Source of the DNA: Brevibacillus brevis
GTDB taxonomy: Bacteria; Bacillota; Bacilli; Brevibacillales; Brevibacillaceae
Reading direction: 5' to 3'
Length of the DNA: 64,000 nucleotides
NCBI RefSeq assembly: GCF_022026395.1
Contig: NZ_CP041767.1
Span: 5,272,001 to 5,336,000, forward strand
Part shown: in pieces, positions 1-5,937 of the stretch
How the letters are laid out: the number at the start of each line of letters is the position of its first letter
Numbering within the stretch: position 1 is the first letter of the stretch
Translations under genes and position numbers: made by a program
The notes under the pieces: model-generated
What the model was told of the DNA's origin: nothing
What the model saw: only the letters and a program-made list of their open reading frames with translations
Databases searched by the model: none

Positions 1-41
1 AGATGTCTACGCCCAGCAGAACCCGAAAAAAGCCGGGAGAC

Positions 42-592
42 CTACCCCCCAGCTCTTTCCTCATCCTCCGCCTCAATCATCTGACAAGCAAAAATAAACA
101 GCTTCTGCTTGTACAAATCGACTTCGTACTCGAGTAGATCCGACGGGCGGCCTCGGCCTTTTAGAAAAGCGCGGCAAATATGCCAAGCCTCCCCGTCAGA
201 TCGGATTAGTTTTTTGCTTCTTCAATGGCTTCTTCTTCCGTCTGGGTTGCATTCACTTCACGGACCGCATTGAGCAGCTTGGTGTAGCCTTCTGGATTGT
301 CGCGGAAAATTTTCTCGACGAGCTCGTACTTGGTGCCGACCTTGTACGCTTTCTTGAGCTCTTCCTGATTCCAAGGGAAATCGTGCTCGGTGGCTTTCAC
401 CAGACGTGCATCGTTGTACAGGAACCAGTCGGTTTTCTCGCCTTTGTCAGCCATGCGTTCGCAATCGCGCAGCTCGGACAAATTCAGTTGACGCACCTTC
501 CACTCGTCACCGTCGATGGTTACGGTAATTTCTTTTCGCGGAGCTTGTTCATTAGCCTTGGCCAAAAATTTCTCGAGTTTGTTTTTGTTCAT
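42..592 (-). CDS. Tail assembly chaperone, -1 frameshifted long form (about 183 aa)
   Basis: Ribosomes that slip back one base on A-AAA-AAC (209-215) leave the short-form frame one codon before its TAA and continue in a second frame open to a TAG at 42-44. The extension adds about 55 residues: it begins LIRSDGEAWHICRAFLKGRG and ends EAEDEERAGG. A G/GT-like pair made by programmed frameshifting is a conserved property of tail chaperones in double-stranded DNA phages (lambda gpG/gpGT is the model). The extension has no start codon or ribosome binding site of its own near 209, which supports frameshifting over separate initiation. Confidence 0.7.
137..215 (-). promoter_or_regulatory. Programmed -1 ribosomal frameshift signal
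   Basis: The minus-strand mRNA carries the heptamer A-AAA-AAC in the correct phase at 215-209. Six nucleotides later begins an 11-bp stem: GATCTGACGGG (202-192) pairs with CCCGTCGGATC (147-137) with one G-U wobble, enclosing a 44-nt loop that can form smaller hairpins. Slippery site, short spacer and strong downstream structure are the three standard parts of a -1 frameshift element. Confidence 0.75.
206..592 (-). CDS. Phage tail assembly chaperone, short form (XkdN-like position)
   Basis: A 128-residue soluble, acidic protein encoded just after the tail tube gene and just before where the tape measure gene is expected. Tail assembly chaperones occupy this slot in almost all long-tailed phages; they bind the tape measure protein and tube subunits during tail assembly. 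The sequence starts MNKNKLEKFLAKANEQ and has a beta-strand segment followed by a helical, Asp/Glu-rich region. The frame ends GCA-AAA-AAC-TAA, so the stop directly follows a slippery heptamer (209-215), and a longer frameshifted form is predicted. The assignment rests on position, size and the frameshift signal more than on residue-level similarity. Confidence 0.75.
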   Translation of the reverse strand: MNKNKLEKFLAKANEQAPRKEITVTIDGDEWKVRQLNLSELRDCERMADKGEKTDWFLYNDARLVKATEHDFPWNQEELKKAYKVGTKYELVEKIFRDNPEGYTKLLNAVREVNATQTEEEAIEEAKN

Positions 593-607
593 GTGGATTA
601 AACTCTC

Positions 608-1060
608 CTATTCCGTGTAGGTTGGCAATTCATCGAGGTAGTCCGGCTTTTCGATGGACATCCCTTTCAGGTCGTAGGTCGCGTGATCGTTGCCGTCTGC
701 TTTGGCTTCCCACAGCGTAATTTCGTCTGGGTTCAGCACGATATTGGAAATGCGGACGCGTTCGGAGTTACCGGCTTCCTTGTCCAGCGTCTCGCCGATC
801 AGGAATGGGAGGACTGGGGTTTTGCCTTGAGTCAATTGATCGACGCAGTAGTATTTCAACGCAGCGTTGGTTGCGGTAATTTTCAATGTCACTTCTACAT
901 GCCAGTCGTTGACGGTCTGGATTTTTCCTTTTTGCAGGCGATTCGTGTCGCCGTACTCTACCTTGAGCACCATTTTTCCTTCCAGAGTACCGAAGATCGG
1001 GTCTCCGTTTTCATCGTAAATTTGGCAGTTCTTCAGTTTAATATCGCGTGCAATAGCCAA
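608..1060 (-). CDS. Putative phage tail tube protein
   Basis: A 150-residue protein whose gene follows the sheath gene directly (start at 1060, sheath stop at 1061) and precedes the tail chaperone by 15 bp. In contractile tails this slot encodes the inner tube subunit (XkdM in PBSX), which polymerises in hexameric rings inside the sheath. The sequence starts MAIARDIKLKNCQIYDENG and alternates hydrophobic and charged residues through its length, as expected of the beta-sandwich fold of tube proteins. The N-terminus is not typical of XkdM, so the call depends largely on gene order and size. Confidence 0.65.
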   Translation of the reverse strand: MAIARDIKLKNCQIYDENGDPIFGTLEGKMVLKVEYGDTNRLQKGKIQTVNDWHVEVTLKITATNAALKYYCVDQLTQGKTPVLPFLIGETLDKEAGNSERVRISNIVLNPDEITLWEAKADGNDHATYDLKGMSIEKPDYLDELPTYTE

Positions 1061-2398
1061 TTACAGCACCTCCCAGTCAATGTCAAAGTATTCGATGGCA
1101 TCAAGCGGCTTCGCAGACAAGAGGAAGCCACGGCGATCCCCGATGCCGTTCTTCTTATCCGTAAATGTCCAGCCCGTATCAATGGCGCCCTGCTGCTCGC
1201 GAACGGTCATGTACGCGTTGACGGCAGAGACAAATACCGCCCCGCCCAAATCGTTGTTGCCGAGCTTGCCTTTGTATTTCTTGCCGACTTGGCTGATGTC
1301 GTTGACGATCTGATCCAGCGTCATGCTCACACGGATTTTGCCGTAGTCCTCGCGCTCATGCGTACCAAGGACCGCCAGCGTATTGACGGCGCTCTCGATG
1401 ATGTACACATCCCCGTCGCGGGTTGCGATCAGCGTACCGGAGCCGAGCGCACTCAAAATATCGGTGTGGCCCCAATCCTTGAGCGCTTTTTTCAATGGAA
1501 CGACGACAGCCGTCAGCGATTCATGCGCAGGTGTCGCGGCGATCATACCCGCCACCCATGCTGCCCACTCCAGACTGCCGTATACTTTTCCGTTGTTGTG
1601 TTGACCAGCGATAGCACTGTTCACAACAAAACGGGCATTTTGCGCCACAGACCGCTCGATGTGCTTCGCCATGTTCTCGTCGTCCGTCGCTTTTCCGCCG
1701 ATTACCAGTGTACTGAGCTTCTTGTTTTGTGTACGACGATCGCTCATGAATTGCTTCGCTGCCGCTTGTACAGCCGCATCGTCAAAAGGCAGATACATCG
1801 TGTCAAAATCAGCACCGGACACAGCCATGAACAGCTTAGTTGAGTCAGCTGCGGTAAGCGCTACTGTGCCACTTTTCGCTCCTGTCAGGGCTGTTTCTGG
1901 CACGATTGTAACGGCAGTCTCGCCCAGTTTTTTCACACGCACATAGTTGGATTGGCTCGTTTTCGCTGCCAACTCATTCGCATCCACAAACGAAAACTTC
2001 TCTGTTTGCAGCGGACCTGTTACCTGGAGTTCCTTCTTGCCTGGCTCGGACGTCGAGGCAGTAATCATAACCTTCAGCTCGTTACCTACCAAACCCGGAT
2101 ACAGAGCCTCGACTCTGATTGCATCCGCTTGCTCATACGCTGCTTTTGTGGCTGTGCCATTCGTCATGCGGTACGCGAGAATCGTCGCGCCGCCTTCTGC
2201 TGCCAGCTCCACGGTATCGACCTTGCCAAATGTGTGGGCAAGTCGCTCCTCAAAGCTCCCCAGCTTGACGAGCTCATCTGACGCGCCCCACTCTGCTTGA
2301 TACGGAACCAGTACGACACCGCTCTTCGGTACTACACGTTCTTTTGCTTTTGCGATCAGTTCGACCGTTACACCCGGACGTTCACGTTGAATGGTCAT
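1061..2398 (-). CDS. xkdK: Phage tail sheath protein (XkdK-like)
   Basis: A 445-residue protein with the layout of PBSX-type sheath subunits. The N-terminus (MTIQRERPGVTVEL) matches the extended arm that links neighbouring sheath subunits. The C-terminal half holds the conserved core, including the segment DGDVYIIESAVNTL and the end AIEYFDIDWEVL. Sheath subunits assemble around the tube and contract to push it through the target envelope. The ATG at 2398 is preceded by the small gene at 2401-2592, and the stop adjoins the tube gene, so the genes are probably co-translated. This is the best-supported structural gene of the cluster and shows that the tail is contractile. Confidence 0.88.
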   Translation of the reverse strand: MTIQRERPGVTVELIAKAKERVVPKSGVVLVPYQAEWGASDELVKLGSFEERLAHTFGKVDTVELAAEGGATILAYRMTNGTATKAAYEQADAIRVEALYPGLVGNELKVMITASTSEPGKKELQVTGPLQTEKFSFVDANELAAKTSQSNYVRVKKLGETAVTIVPETALTGAKSGTVALTAADSTKLFMAVSGADFDTMYLPFDDAAVQAAAKQFMSDRRTQNKKLSTLVIGGKATDDENMAKHIERSVAQNARFVVNSAIAGQHNNGKVYGSLEWAAWVAGMIAATPAHESLTAVVVPLKKALKDWGHTDILSALGSGTLIATRDGDVYIIESAVNTLAVLGTHEREDYGKIRVSMTLDQIVNDISQVGKKYKGKLGNNDLGGAVFVSAVNAYMTVREQQGAIDTGWTFTDKKNGIGDRRGFLLSAKPLDAIEYFDIDWEVL

Positions 2399-2400
2399 GT

Positions 2401-2592
2401 TTACACCCCGCCTTTGTATTTGGTCAGTCGGCTCTTCACTTGTCCTTCTGCCAGTAGTTGATCATCTGCTTCAGAAAAAAGAGCACCTGCTACCTCGAAC
2501 CGTTCGGCTCCAAGATAAGCGGCGCTCTTGATCCACGCTTGTTTGGTTTGCACAAGCTCTGGGGCCTGTGCTTGTTGTTCTTTTCGTGCCAC
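2401..2592 (-). CDS. Small conserved tail-cluster protein of unknown function
   Basis: A 63-residue protein starting with GTG at 2592, which overlaps the stop of the upstream gene by one base (TAGTG), and ending 2 bp before the sheath start. It begins MARKEQQAQAPELVQTKQAW and has no signal peptide or membrane segment. Small proteins of similar size sit just upstream of the sheath gene in several PBSX-like clusters, but their role is not established and I do not recognise a domain. Tight coupling to both neighbours supports that it is translated. Confidence 0.6.
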   Translation of the reverse strand: MARKEQQAQAPELVQTKQAWIKSAAYLGAERFEVAGALFSEADDQLLAEGQVKSRLTKYKGGV

Positions 2593-3041
2593 TATGATCG
2601 GACCCCCTCTACATCAAATTCATTGATTTTTTCTGTGGCTGCTCTCTGCACCGCCACGTTGTAGGTGAACTGGAACGCGATCTCCGTCCGGTCCTTTTTA
2701 TCCCGCCAAATACGCAAGGTGGAGCTGTCGATCTCGATGGACAATCCAGACGATTTGCCTTGATAGCTAAATTGATTTTGGCGAAGAAGCTCACGCAGCG
2801 GCTCAGCCGAAAGCGGCTGGTAGACGCCTGCTACCCTTGGATAGTGGAGGACGATGGCTGCTTCTGAGACAACCTGATAGGAAGTGAGGCTTCTTCCTTC
2901 TTCACGGACCCCTTGCGTCAAAAGAAACGCGATAGGCGGCTGAAATCGCTGCGCCATCCAGTCGTCCACATTTACAACAGTAGCCAGCTCTGGATACGCT
3001 TCCTTCACCAGTTCAATGAGAACGGCTAGCTCACGATCCAT
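2592..3041 (-). CDS. Putative tail completion/terminator-like protein
   Basis: A 149-residue protein if the ATG at 3041 is used. That start is preceded by GGAGGTGG at about 7 nt and is preferred over the ATG at 3089, which lacks a good site. The sequence MDRELAVLIELVKEAYPEL, the LTSYQVVSEAAIVLHYP segment and the C-terminal FQFTYNVAVQ strand fit the small proteins encoded at the head-tail junction, just ahead of sheath genes. It is the first gene of the tail transcript. In a headless particle such a protein could cap the upper end of the tail tube. Function is inferred from position; no catalytic motif is visible. Confidence 0.55.
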   Translation of the reverse strand: MDRELAVLIELVKEAYPELATVVNVDDWMAQRFQPPIAFLLTQGVREEGRSLTSYQVVSEAAIVLHYPRVAGVYQPLSAEPLRELLRQNQFSYQGKSSGLSIEIDSSTLRIWRDKKDRTEIAFQFTYNVAVQRAATEKINEFDVEGVRS

Positions 3042-3110
3042 CCAGCTTCCACCTCCCATACTTGTGGTATTCTCTTCTGTCTTCGTCACATGACTCTTCC
3101 CCCCACTATT

Positions 3111-3248
3111 TCACTTCATTTGGCAAGGCATCCACGGCAAATACCCGCCGAGCAGGGAGCGAGTAGCCTGTAGCTTTGAACTCGCAACATCGTGTGGCGC
3201 CATCGCCATTTTCCCCGCTCGCCGGGCATTTGAGCCGTCGGCGTACAT
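3111..3248 (-). other. GC-rich tail-operon leader: candidate structured RNA or 45-aa peptide
   Basis: Between the attenuator-like hairpin at 3249-3280 and the first tail gene lies a GC-rich stretch open as a 45-codon frame (ATG at 3248 to TGA at 3111), MYADGSNARRAG...PCQMK. The ATG sits directly on the T-run of the hairpin and has no ribosome binding site, so translation is doubtful. Several short self-complementary segments (for example GGCG-atg-GCGCC and CCCGGCGAGCGGGG) point to RNA structure instead. Nothing else is recognised in 3042-3110. Confidence 0.35.
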
Positions 3249-3280
3249 AAAAAGCCACCCGATAGCTTCTTCGGATGGCT
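3249..3280 (-). terminator. Attenuator-like intrinsic terminator in the tail-operon leader
   Basis: The minus strand reads AGCCATCCGA, an 8-nt loop, TCGGGTGGCT and then five T residues: a 10-bp stem with one G-U pair. It lies just downstream of the candidate -10 at 3312-3317 and upstream of the tail genes, so a transcript would have to pass it. It could also end background transcription from upstream. Confidence 0.6.
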
Positions 3281-3311
3281 CGTATCTCTCTTACTTGTTT
3301 CGCTTGACTCA

Positions 3312-3380
3312 AGTATAACTGATTCGGAGGAAAAACCGGGAAAATGACCCGATGTGTCAGGAAGTGTCAACCTTTGTCAA
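3312..3380 (-). promoter_or_regulatory. Candidate tail-operon promoter with three 10-bp-phased repeats
   Basis: On the minus strand TTGACA occurs at 3380-3375 and 3370-3365, and CTGACA at 3360-3355: three near-identical hexamers spaced exactly 10 bp, one helical turn. A TATACT/TTATAC element lies at 3318-3312. The distance to the TATACT is too long for an ordinary -35/-10 pair, so the repeats look like an activator site upstream of the tail promoter. The ArpU-like protein at 3449-4102 or the split sigma factor are the obvious candidates to act here. Confidence 0.45.
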
Positions 3381-3399
3381 CCTCAATCATACTTGTGAA

Positions 3400-3434
3400 A
3401 ATGAAAAGAAGCTGTCATCTTCCAGACAGCTTCT
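3400..3434 (-). terminator. Terminator after the ArpU-like activator gene
   Basis: Minus strand AGAAGCTGTC, 8-nt loop, GACAGCTTCT followed by TTCATTTT: a perfect 10-bp stem just after the stop at 3449. It separates the regulatory transcript from the tail transcript. Confidence 0.75.
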
Positions 3435-3448
3435 CATCTATTAAATCA

Positions 3449-4102
3449 TCATCCGGTCTGCTGAGCCTGATCACCATACATCGCCCATGCCATCTTCATC
3501 ACCGCACTGCGCTTGATTTCATAATACCGCTGACGGGACACACCGATTTCTTTGGCAATCAGATTGTTCTTGTCGCCATCCAGCAAAGCCTCGACCACCA
3601 AGCGTTCCTGCTCCCCCGGAATCGTCTCTACCGCTTTATTGATCCGCTCAATTTTATCCTGCAAATTTTGCAGCCTTTTCCACTTTCGCTCCCGGCGTAC
3701 AACCTCCGCGTGCGTCTTATCTCCCGTGGTGCCCTTTCCTTTTGGCATGCCTGCATCCAATCCATACTGAGAGACCATTCCTTCCCCCGCCTCGCGCAAA
3801 AAACGCTGGATACGAACGATCTCGATTTGCATGTAATTATAGTCGCGGATTTCTTCCTCGGCTTTCTGTAGAAAATCTACAATGGGTGCTTGCTCACTCA
3901 GCCGGACGAAGCCTTCTTTTCTAGCGGATACTGTCTTTTGCTGCCCTTTTGCCTCTTGATCCCGCATGTACTTGTCCCACTCCGGGCAAGAATCGATTTT
4001 TCCTACGTGCTTATCATGAACCTGACAATGTGATTTCTTTCCCCAGCACGTTGCCGGACAAACCTCGCATACTGCTTCCATGAAAATATCTTTGCTGATC
4101 AA
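3449..4102 (-). CDS. ArpU/sigma-region-4-like phage transcription activator
   Basis: A 217-residue protein with two recognisable parts. The N-terminus is Cys-rich (CEVCPATC, HC, SC between residues 11 and 40) and may bind zinc. The C-terminus (about 160-217) has the pattern EQERLVVEALLDGDKNNLIAKEIGVSRQRYYEIKR (split here as a description: an ExE helix followed by a sigma-4-type helix-turn-helix) found in ArpU-family late-gene activators and in PBSX Xpf. The middle is helical and charged. The TTG at 4102 has GGGG 11 nt upstream; an ATG at 4081 is the alternative. It is the last gene before the tail operon and is separated from it by its own terminator, which fits an activator of tail-gene transcription. 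Confidence 0.65.
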   Translation of the reverse strand: MISKDIFMEAVCEVCPATCWGKKSHCQVHDKHVGKIDSCPEWDKYMRDQEAKGQQKTVSARKEGFVRLSEQAPIVDFLQKAEEEIRDYNYMQIEIVRIQRFLREAGEGMVSQYGLDAGMPKGKGTTGDKTHAEVVRRERKWKRLQNLQDKIERINKAVETIPGEQERLVVEALLDGDKNNLIAKEIGVSRQRYYEIKRSAVMKMAWAMYGDQAQQTG

Positions 4103-4147
4103 GGCACTATTCCCCCTCGGTCATATATATGAAGTCCGTATGATTGC

Positions 4148-4261
4148 TTATCGGTTTTCGTTGACTCTTGCGTCTTTTCTTAATCTTTGAGACAAACCAA
4201 TCTGTCCGATAATGACTCCGACCAATAAAACAGCTGCTCCGATTAATGCTGCTTCTATCAT
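4148..4261 (-). CDS. 37-aa single-span membrane peptide
   Basis: This short frame starts MIEAALIGAAVLLVGV, continues IIGQIGLSQRLRKD and ends NENR. Residues 4-19 or so form one hydrophobic span, followed by a basic tail. AAAGGAG lies about 11 nt before the ATG, so translation is plausible. It lies between the 65-aa membrane protein and the activator in the same direction. Such peptides may be holin-like, regulatory or type I toxin-like; sequence alone does not decide. A longer frame over the same bases (4107-4352) has no such features and is rejected. Confidence 0.45.
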   Translation of the reverse strand: MIEAALIGAAVLLVGVIIGQIGLSQRLRKDARVNENR

Positions 4262-4307
4262 TTCGTACGTATCTCCTTTGCATCGTCATTTTCTTGTATA
4301 ATGAAAG

Positions 4308-4346
4308 GGGGCAAAGAGGATACTCACCAGTTGTATTCTTTGCCCC
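4308..4346. other. Perfect 10-bp inverted repeat between the two small membrane ORFs
   Basis: GGGGCAAAGA at 4308-4317 and TCTTTGCCCC at 4337-4346 can form a hairpin with a 19-nt loop in either RNA. On the minus strand a weak T-rich stretch (CTTTCATT) follows, so it may end or stabilise the 3' end of the 65-aa protein mRNA. Confidence 0.5.
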
Positions 4347-4352
4347 AAGCAT

Positions 4353-4550
4353 TCAACGGGGATTCCGATCGTCAGTCGGAGTCTCCTTTTTTTGTTCCAG
4401 TTGCTCTTTCTTTTTCTCTTTGTTTGCCTTTAATTGCAGATTGAACAGATTATTAATCCGAATCTGCAAATCCACCTGCTTAAACGTGACGATTAAAGCA
4501 AGGAAGCACACGACAACCGCGAGAACCTGAACGTAATCAATCGTCATCAT
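4353..4550 (-). CDS. 65-aa membrane protein, unknown (holin- or toxin-like size)
   Basis: The start overlaps the stop of the region-2-like gene (ATGATGA at 4550-4547), indicating coupled translation. Residues 6-24 (YVQVLAVVVCFLALIVTF) form one membrane helix; the rest is an amphipathic, Lys/Glu-rich tail ending DDRNPR. Layout and size resemble holin-like or type I toxin peptides found in Bacillales prophages, but no specific family was recognised. The 3' end is overlapped by a plus-strand terminator, which raises the possibility of an antisense RNA. It may alternatively be a membrane tether for the sigma components encoded just upstream. Confidence 0.55.
   Translation of the reverse strand: MMTIDYVQVLAVVVCFLALIVTFKQVDLQIRINNLFNLQLKANKEKKKEQLEQKKETPTDDRNPR
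4358..4393 (+). terminator. Plus-strand intrinsic terminator opposite the 65-aa ORF
   Basis: GGGGATTCCGA (4358-4368) pairs with TCGGAGTCTCC (4376-4386) through 11 bp including two G-U pairs, followed by seven T residues. There is no plus-strand gene here, so a short antisense RNA starting near the TATAAT at 4297-4302 is a possible substrate. The hairpin sits within the 3' end of the minus-strand gene at 4353-4550. Confidence 0.6.
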
Positions 4551-4774
4551 AGCATCACTTCTCCACTGCGGATCGCTTCGAGCATCGCGGTTTTCATTTC
4601 TTGCATGCTCTCTTCGCGAGGTAGTTTGATAAAGGAAGCGAGGTACTCCATGTCAGGAAGCAGAAAGTCGAGGATCGTCAGTACAGCCCGATTATCTCCT
4701 GACTGTGCTTTTTGGAGGGTCAGGCTGAACGAGTCAGCTTCTCGGCCAATTGGCGCAAATATTTGTTTTTGCAT
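4547..4774 (-). CDS. Sigma region 2-like subunit of a split sigma factor (RsoA-like)
   Basis: A 75-residue protein whose middle (LQKAQSGDNRAVLTILDFL) has the AxxGDxxAxxxILxxF pattern of the sigma region 1.2/2-type helical domain (HTH_16 family) found alone in small proteins such as B. subtilis RsoA (YvrHa). RsoA pairs with SigO, which carries region 4, and both are needed to make an active holoenzyme. The gene overlaps the region-4 gene by 55 bp in another frame, yet AAGGAG lies 8 nt upstream of the ATG at 4774, so the start is well supported. Its location beside a region-4-only protein makes a two-part sigma factor the natural inference. Confidence 0.65.
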   Translation of the reverse strand: MQKQIFAPIGREADSFSLTLQKAQSGDNRAVLTILDFLLPDMEYLASFIKLPREESMQEMKTAMLEAIRSGEVML

Positions 4775-5067
4775 TTACTCACTCCTTGTCTGGTCATATT
4801 CAGTTTTTTGGCTACCTGTTCTTCTGTCATTCCTTGTAGGACGACCTGCTTGATAATAATCCGGGCTTTTTCTGGGAGTTGCATCAACACCTCCTGAACA
4901 TACAGATCCGACAGATTGTCCTCGATCGCTTCCGTTCCCCGCATCTCCTCTTTGATCACCGTCTCCCTGTACAAACGCTTCTTGGCGGCGTACTGCAATC
5001 GCCAAGCAATCCTCTTGAGCACTTTTCTGCAATGCTCTTTCAACTGCTCATCTGTCACTTGCTTCAC
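4720..5067 (-). CDS. Sigma-70 region 4 protein, partner of a split sigma factor
   Basis: A 115-residue protein consisting essentially of a sigma region 4: LPEKARIIIKQVVLQGMTEE, then a helix-turn-helix (EEQVAKKLNMTRQGVSKCKNK, described here as residues about 80-100) that would read a -35 element. It lacks a convincing region 2, which the overlapping downstream gene supplies. The listed start is GTG at 5067. A GTG at 5058 has AGAAGGTGA six nt upstream and may be the real one. This pair resembles the SigO/RsoA arrangement and is the first gene of the tail-cluster regulatory transcript, so it probably directs expression of this cluster. Confidence 0.7.
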   Translation of the reverse strand: MKQVTDEQLKEHCRKVLKRIAWRLQYAAKKRLYRETVIKEEMRGTEAIEDNLSDLYVQEVLMQLPEKARIIIKQVVLQGMTEEQVAKKLNMTRQGVSKCKNKYLRQLAEKLTRSA

Positions 5068-5217
5068 CTTCTGTCTTTTTCATCCGGAAATAGGAACATT
5101 CGTTCTCTTGTAGTACAAGTATCTCATACTGATGTAATAAGTTCAAGTTCTTTCTACCAGATTTTTGGAGATGATTTTCCAGGTTGATCCACTGCATAAT
5201 TTTCAGAAGAAGACATC

Positions 5218-5250
5218 AAAAAAGCACGTTCCCGAGTGGAGATCGTGCTT
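5218..5250 (-). terminator. Intrinsic terminator upstream of the tail-cluster regulators
   Basis: Minus strand AGCACG, about 15-nt loop, CGTGCT followed by six T residues. It lies 150 bp upstream of the sigma region-4 gene. The 5068-5432 stretch holds this hairpin and the next one; no gene is supported between them, although a short untranslated transcript from the AT-rich 5251-5360 region is possible. Confidence 0.6.
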
Positions 5251-5361
5251 GTGTAGAAGTATGAAATTATCCTTATATAACTGATGTTCCCACTCTATAA
5301 AAGTACATAATTCTCATACTTTTTGGTTTTATCTGCCCATCACGCTTGAAATATCTTATAA

Positions 5362-5415
5362 AAATAAAAAAGCAAGCCCCTCTCGCATCCATAGCAGAAG
5401 AACTTGCTTGCTTTT
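5362..5415 (-). terminator. Terminator after the DinB-like gene
   Basis: Minus strand AAGCAAG(CAAG) pairs with CTTGCTT across a 25-nt loop and is followed by TTTTTATTTTTAT, 18 bp after the stop of the DinB-like gene. Confidence 0.7.
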
Positions 5416-5432
5416 CTATCTTTCGCACTCTC

Positions 5433-5909
5433 TTAATCCCAAATATTCGGACGTTCAACACCCATCGTTCTCATATAATCTAGCAGTTGACCGGTATGTA
5501 CCGACTCATGATAAGCGATTCGCAGCAGCATGTCTCCAAGTGTGCGGACATAGCCTACATCGGATCGATCGATGCGGACACTCTCCAAGTCACTCTTGGA
5601 CAGCCCTCTGACGAAGCGGAGAAACTCTTCTCGATACGGTTTCGCAAAGGCCAAATCTTCTTCTACGCTCGAAAACTCTTTGGTTTCATACGGATTGGGG
5701 ATGTCAGACAAGGCGGCGCTTCCCCGTTGGATCAAAATCTGGTGATACAAAAACTCACCCTCGATGACATGGCGAATCATTTCTCCGCACGTGAACGCTT
5801 TATCGTCAGGCTTCCAGTTCAGCATTTCTGTAGGGATTGCCTTCCACACCTTGATGCTTCTACGTCTTACTTCCTCAAAGTTTAAGATTAAGAGATCATT
5901 TTCGTTCAT
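5433..5909 (-). CDS. DinB family protein
   Basis: A 158-residue four-helix-bundle protein of the DinB/YfiT superfamily. The likely metal ligands are the His in the first helix pair (EMIRHVIEGEFLYHQ) and the HxxxH of AYHESVHTGQLLDYMR near the C-terminus, which is the family signature. Members include damage-inducible proteins and thiol transferases; this one's substrate is unknown. The start chosen is the ATG at 5909 because AGGGGAG stands 6 nt before it; a longer frame to 5960 lacks a site and would overlap tag. The gene follows tag by 28 bp, so both may be co-transcribed. Confidence 0.8.
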   Translation of the reverse strand: MNENDLLILNFEEVRRRSIKVWKAIPTEMLNWKPDDKAFTCGEMIRHVIEGEFLYHQILIQRGSAALSDIPNPYETKEFSSVEEDLAFAKPYREEFLRFVRGLSKSDLESVRIDRSDVGYVRTLGDMLLRIAYHESVHTGQLLDYMRTMGVERPNIWD

Positions 5910-5937
5910 GCCATTCTCCCCTCCCCGTAAGCTCGTC

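Larger units (their letters stand above)
1..5067 (-). mobile_element. Partial contractile phage-tail cluster (tailocin-like or defective prophage)
   Basis: All genes here run on the minus strand and continue past the left window edge. Order of transcription: split sigma factor (5067-4547), small membrane peptides, ArpU-like activator (4102-3449), leader, tail completion-like protein, small protein, sheath, tube, frameshifted tail chaperone. In PBSX of Bacillus subtilis, terminase, portal and capsid genes lie between the late regulator and the sheath gene. None are present here: only about 410 bp of non-coding leader separates activator and first tail gene. A headless bacteriocin-like tail is the favoured reading; a prophage that lost its head module is the alternative. 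The tape measure, baseplate and lysis genes would lie left of position 1. Confidence 0.7.

Noticed and set aside
683-1843. Long plus-strand open frame of 386 codons opposite the sheath and tube genes
   Set aside because: It is antisense to two well-supported tail genes, has no ribosome binding site and shows Cys/His/Arg-rich composition typical of a shadow frame.
3111-3300. Cyclic-di-GMP-I riboswitch in the tail-operon leader
   Set aside because: Only the short string AAAGCTACAGG matches; the paired helices and the conserved GGGCAAACC and tetraloop receptor parts are not present.
4107-4352. 81-codon minus-strand frame
   Set aside because: It crosses the hairpin at 4308-4346 and overlaps the better-supported 37-aa peptide; no site precedes its start.
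5273-5461. Small minus-strand frame in the 5068-5432 gap
   Set aside because: It runs through the terminator at 5362-5415, overlaps the DinB-like stop and has no ribosome binding site.
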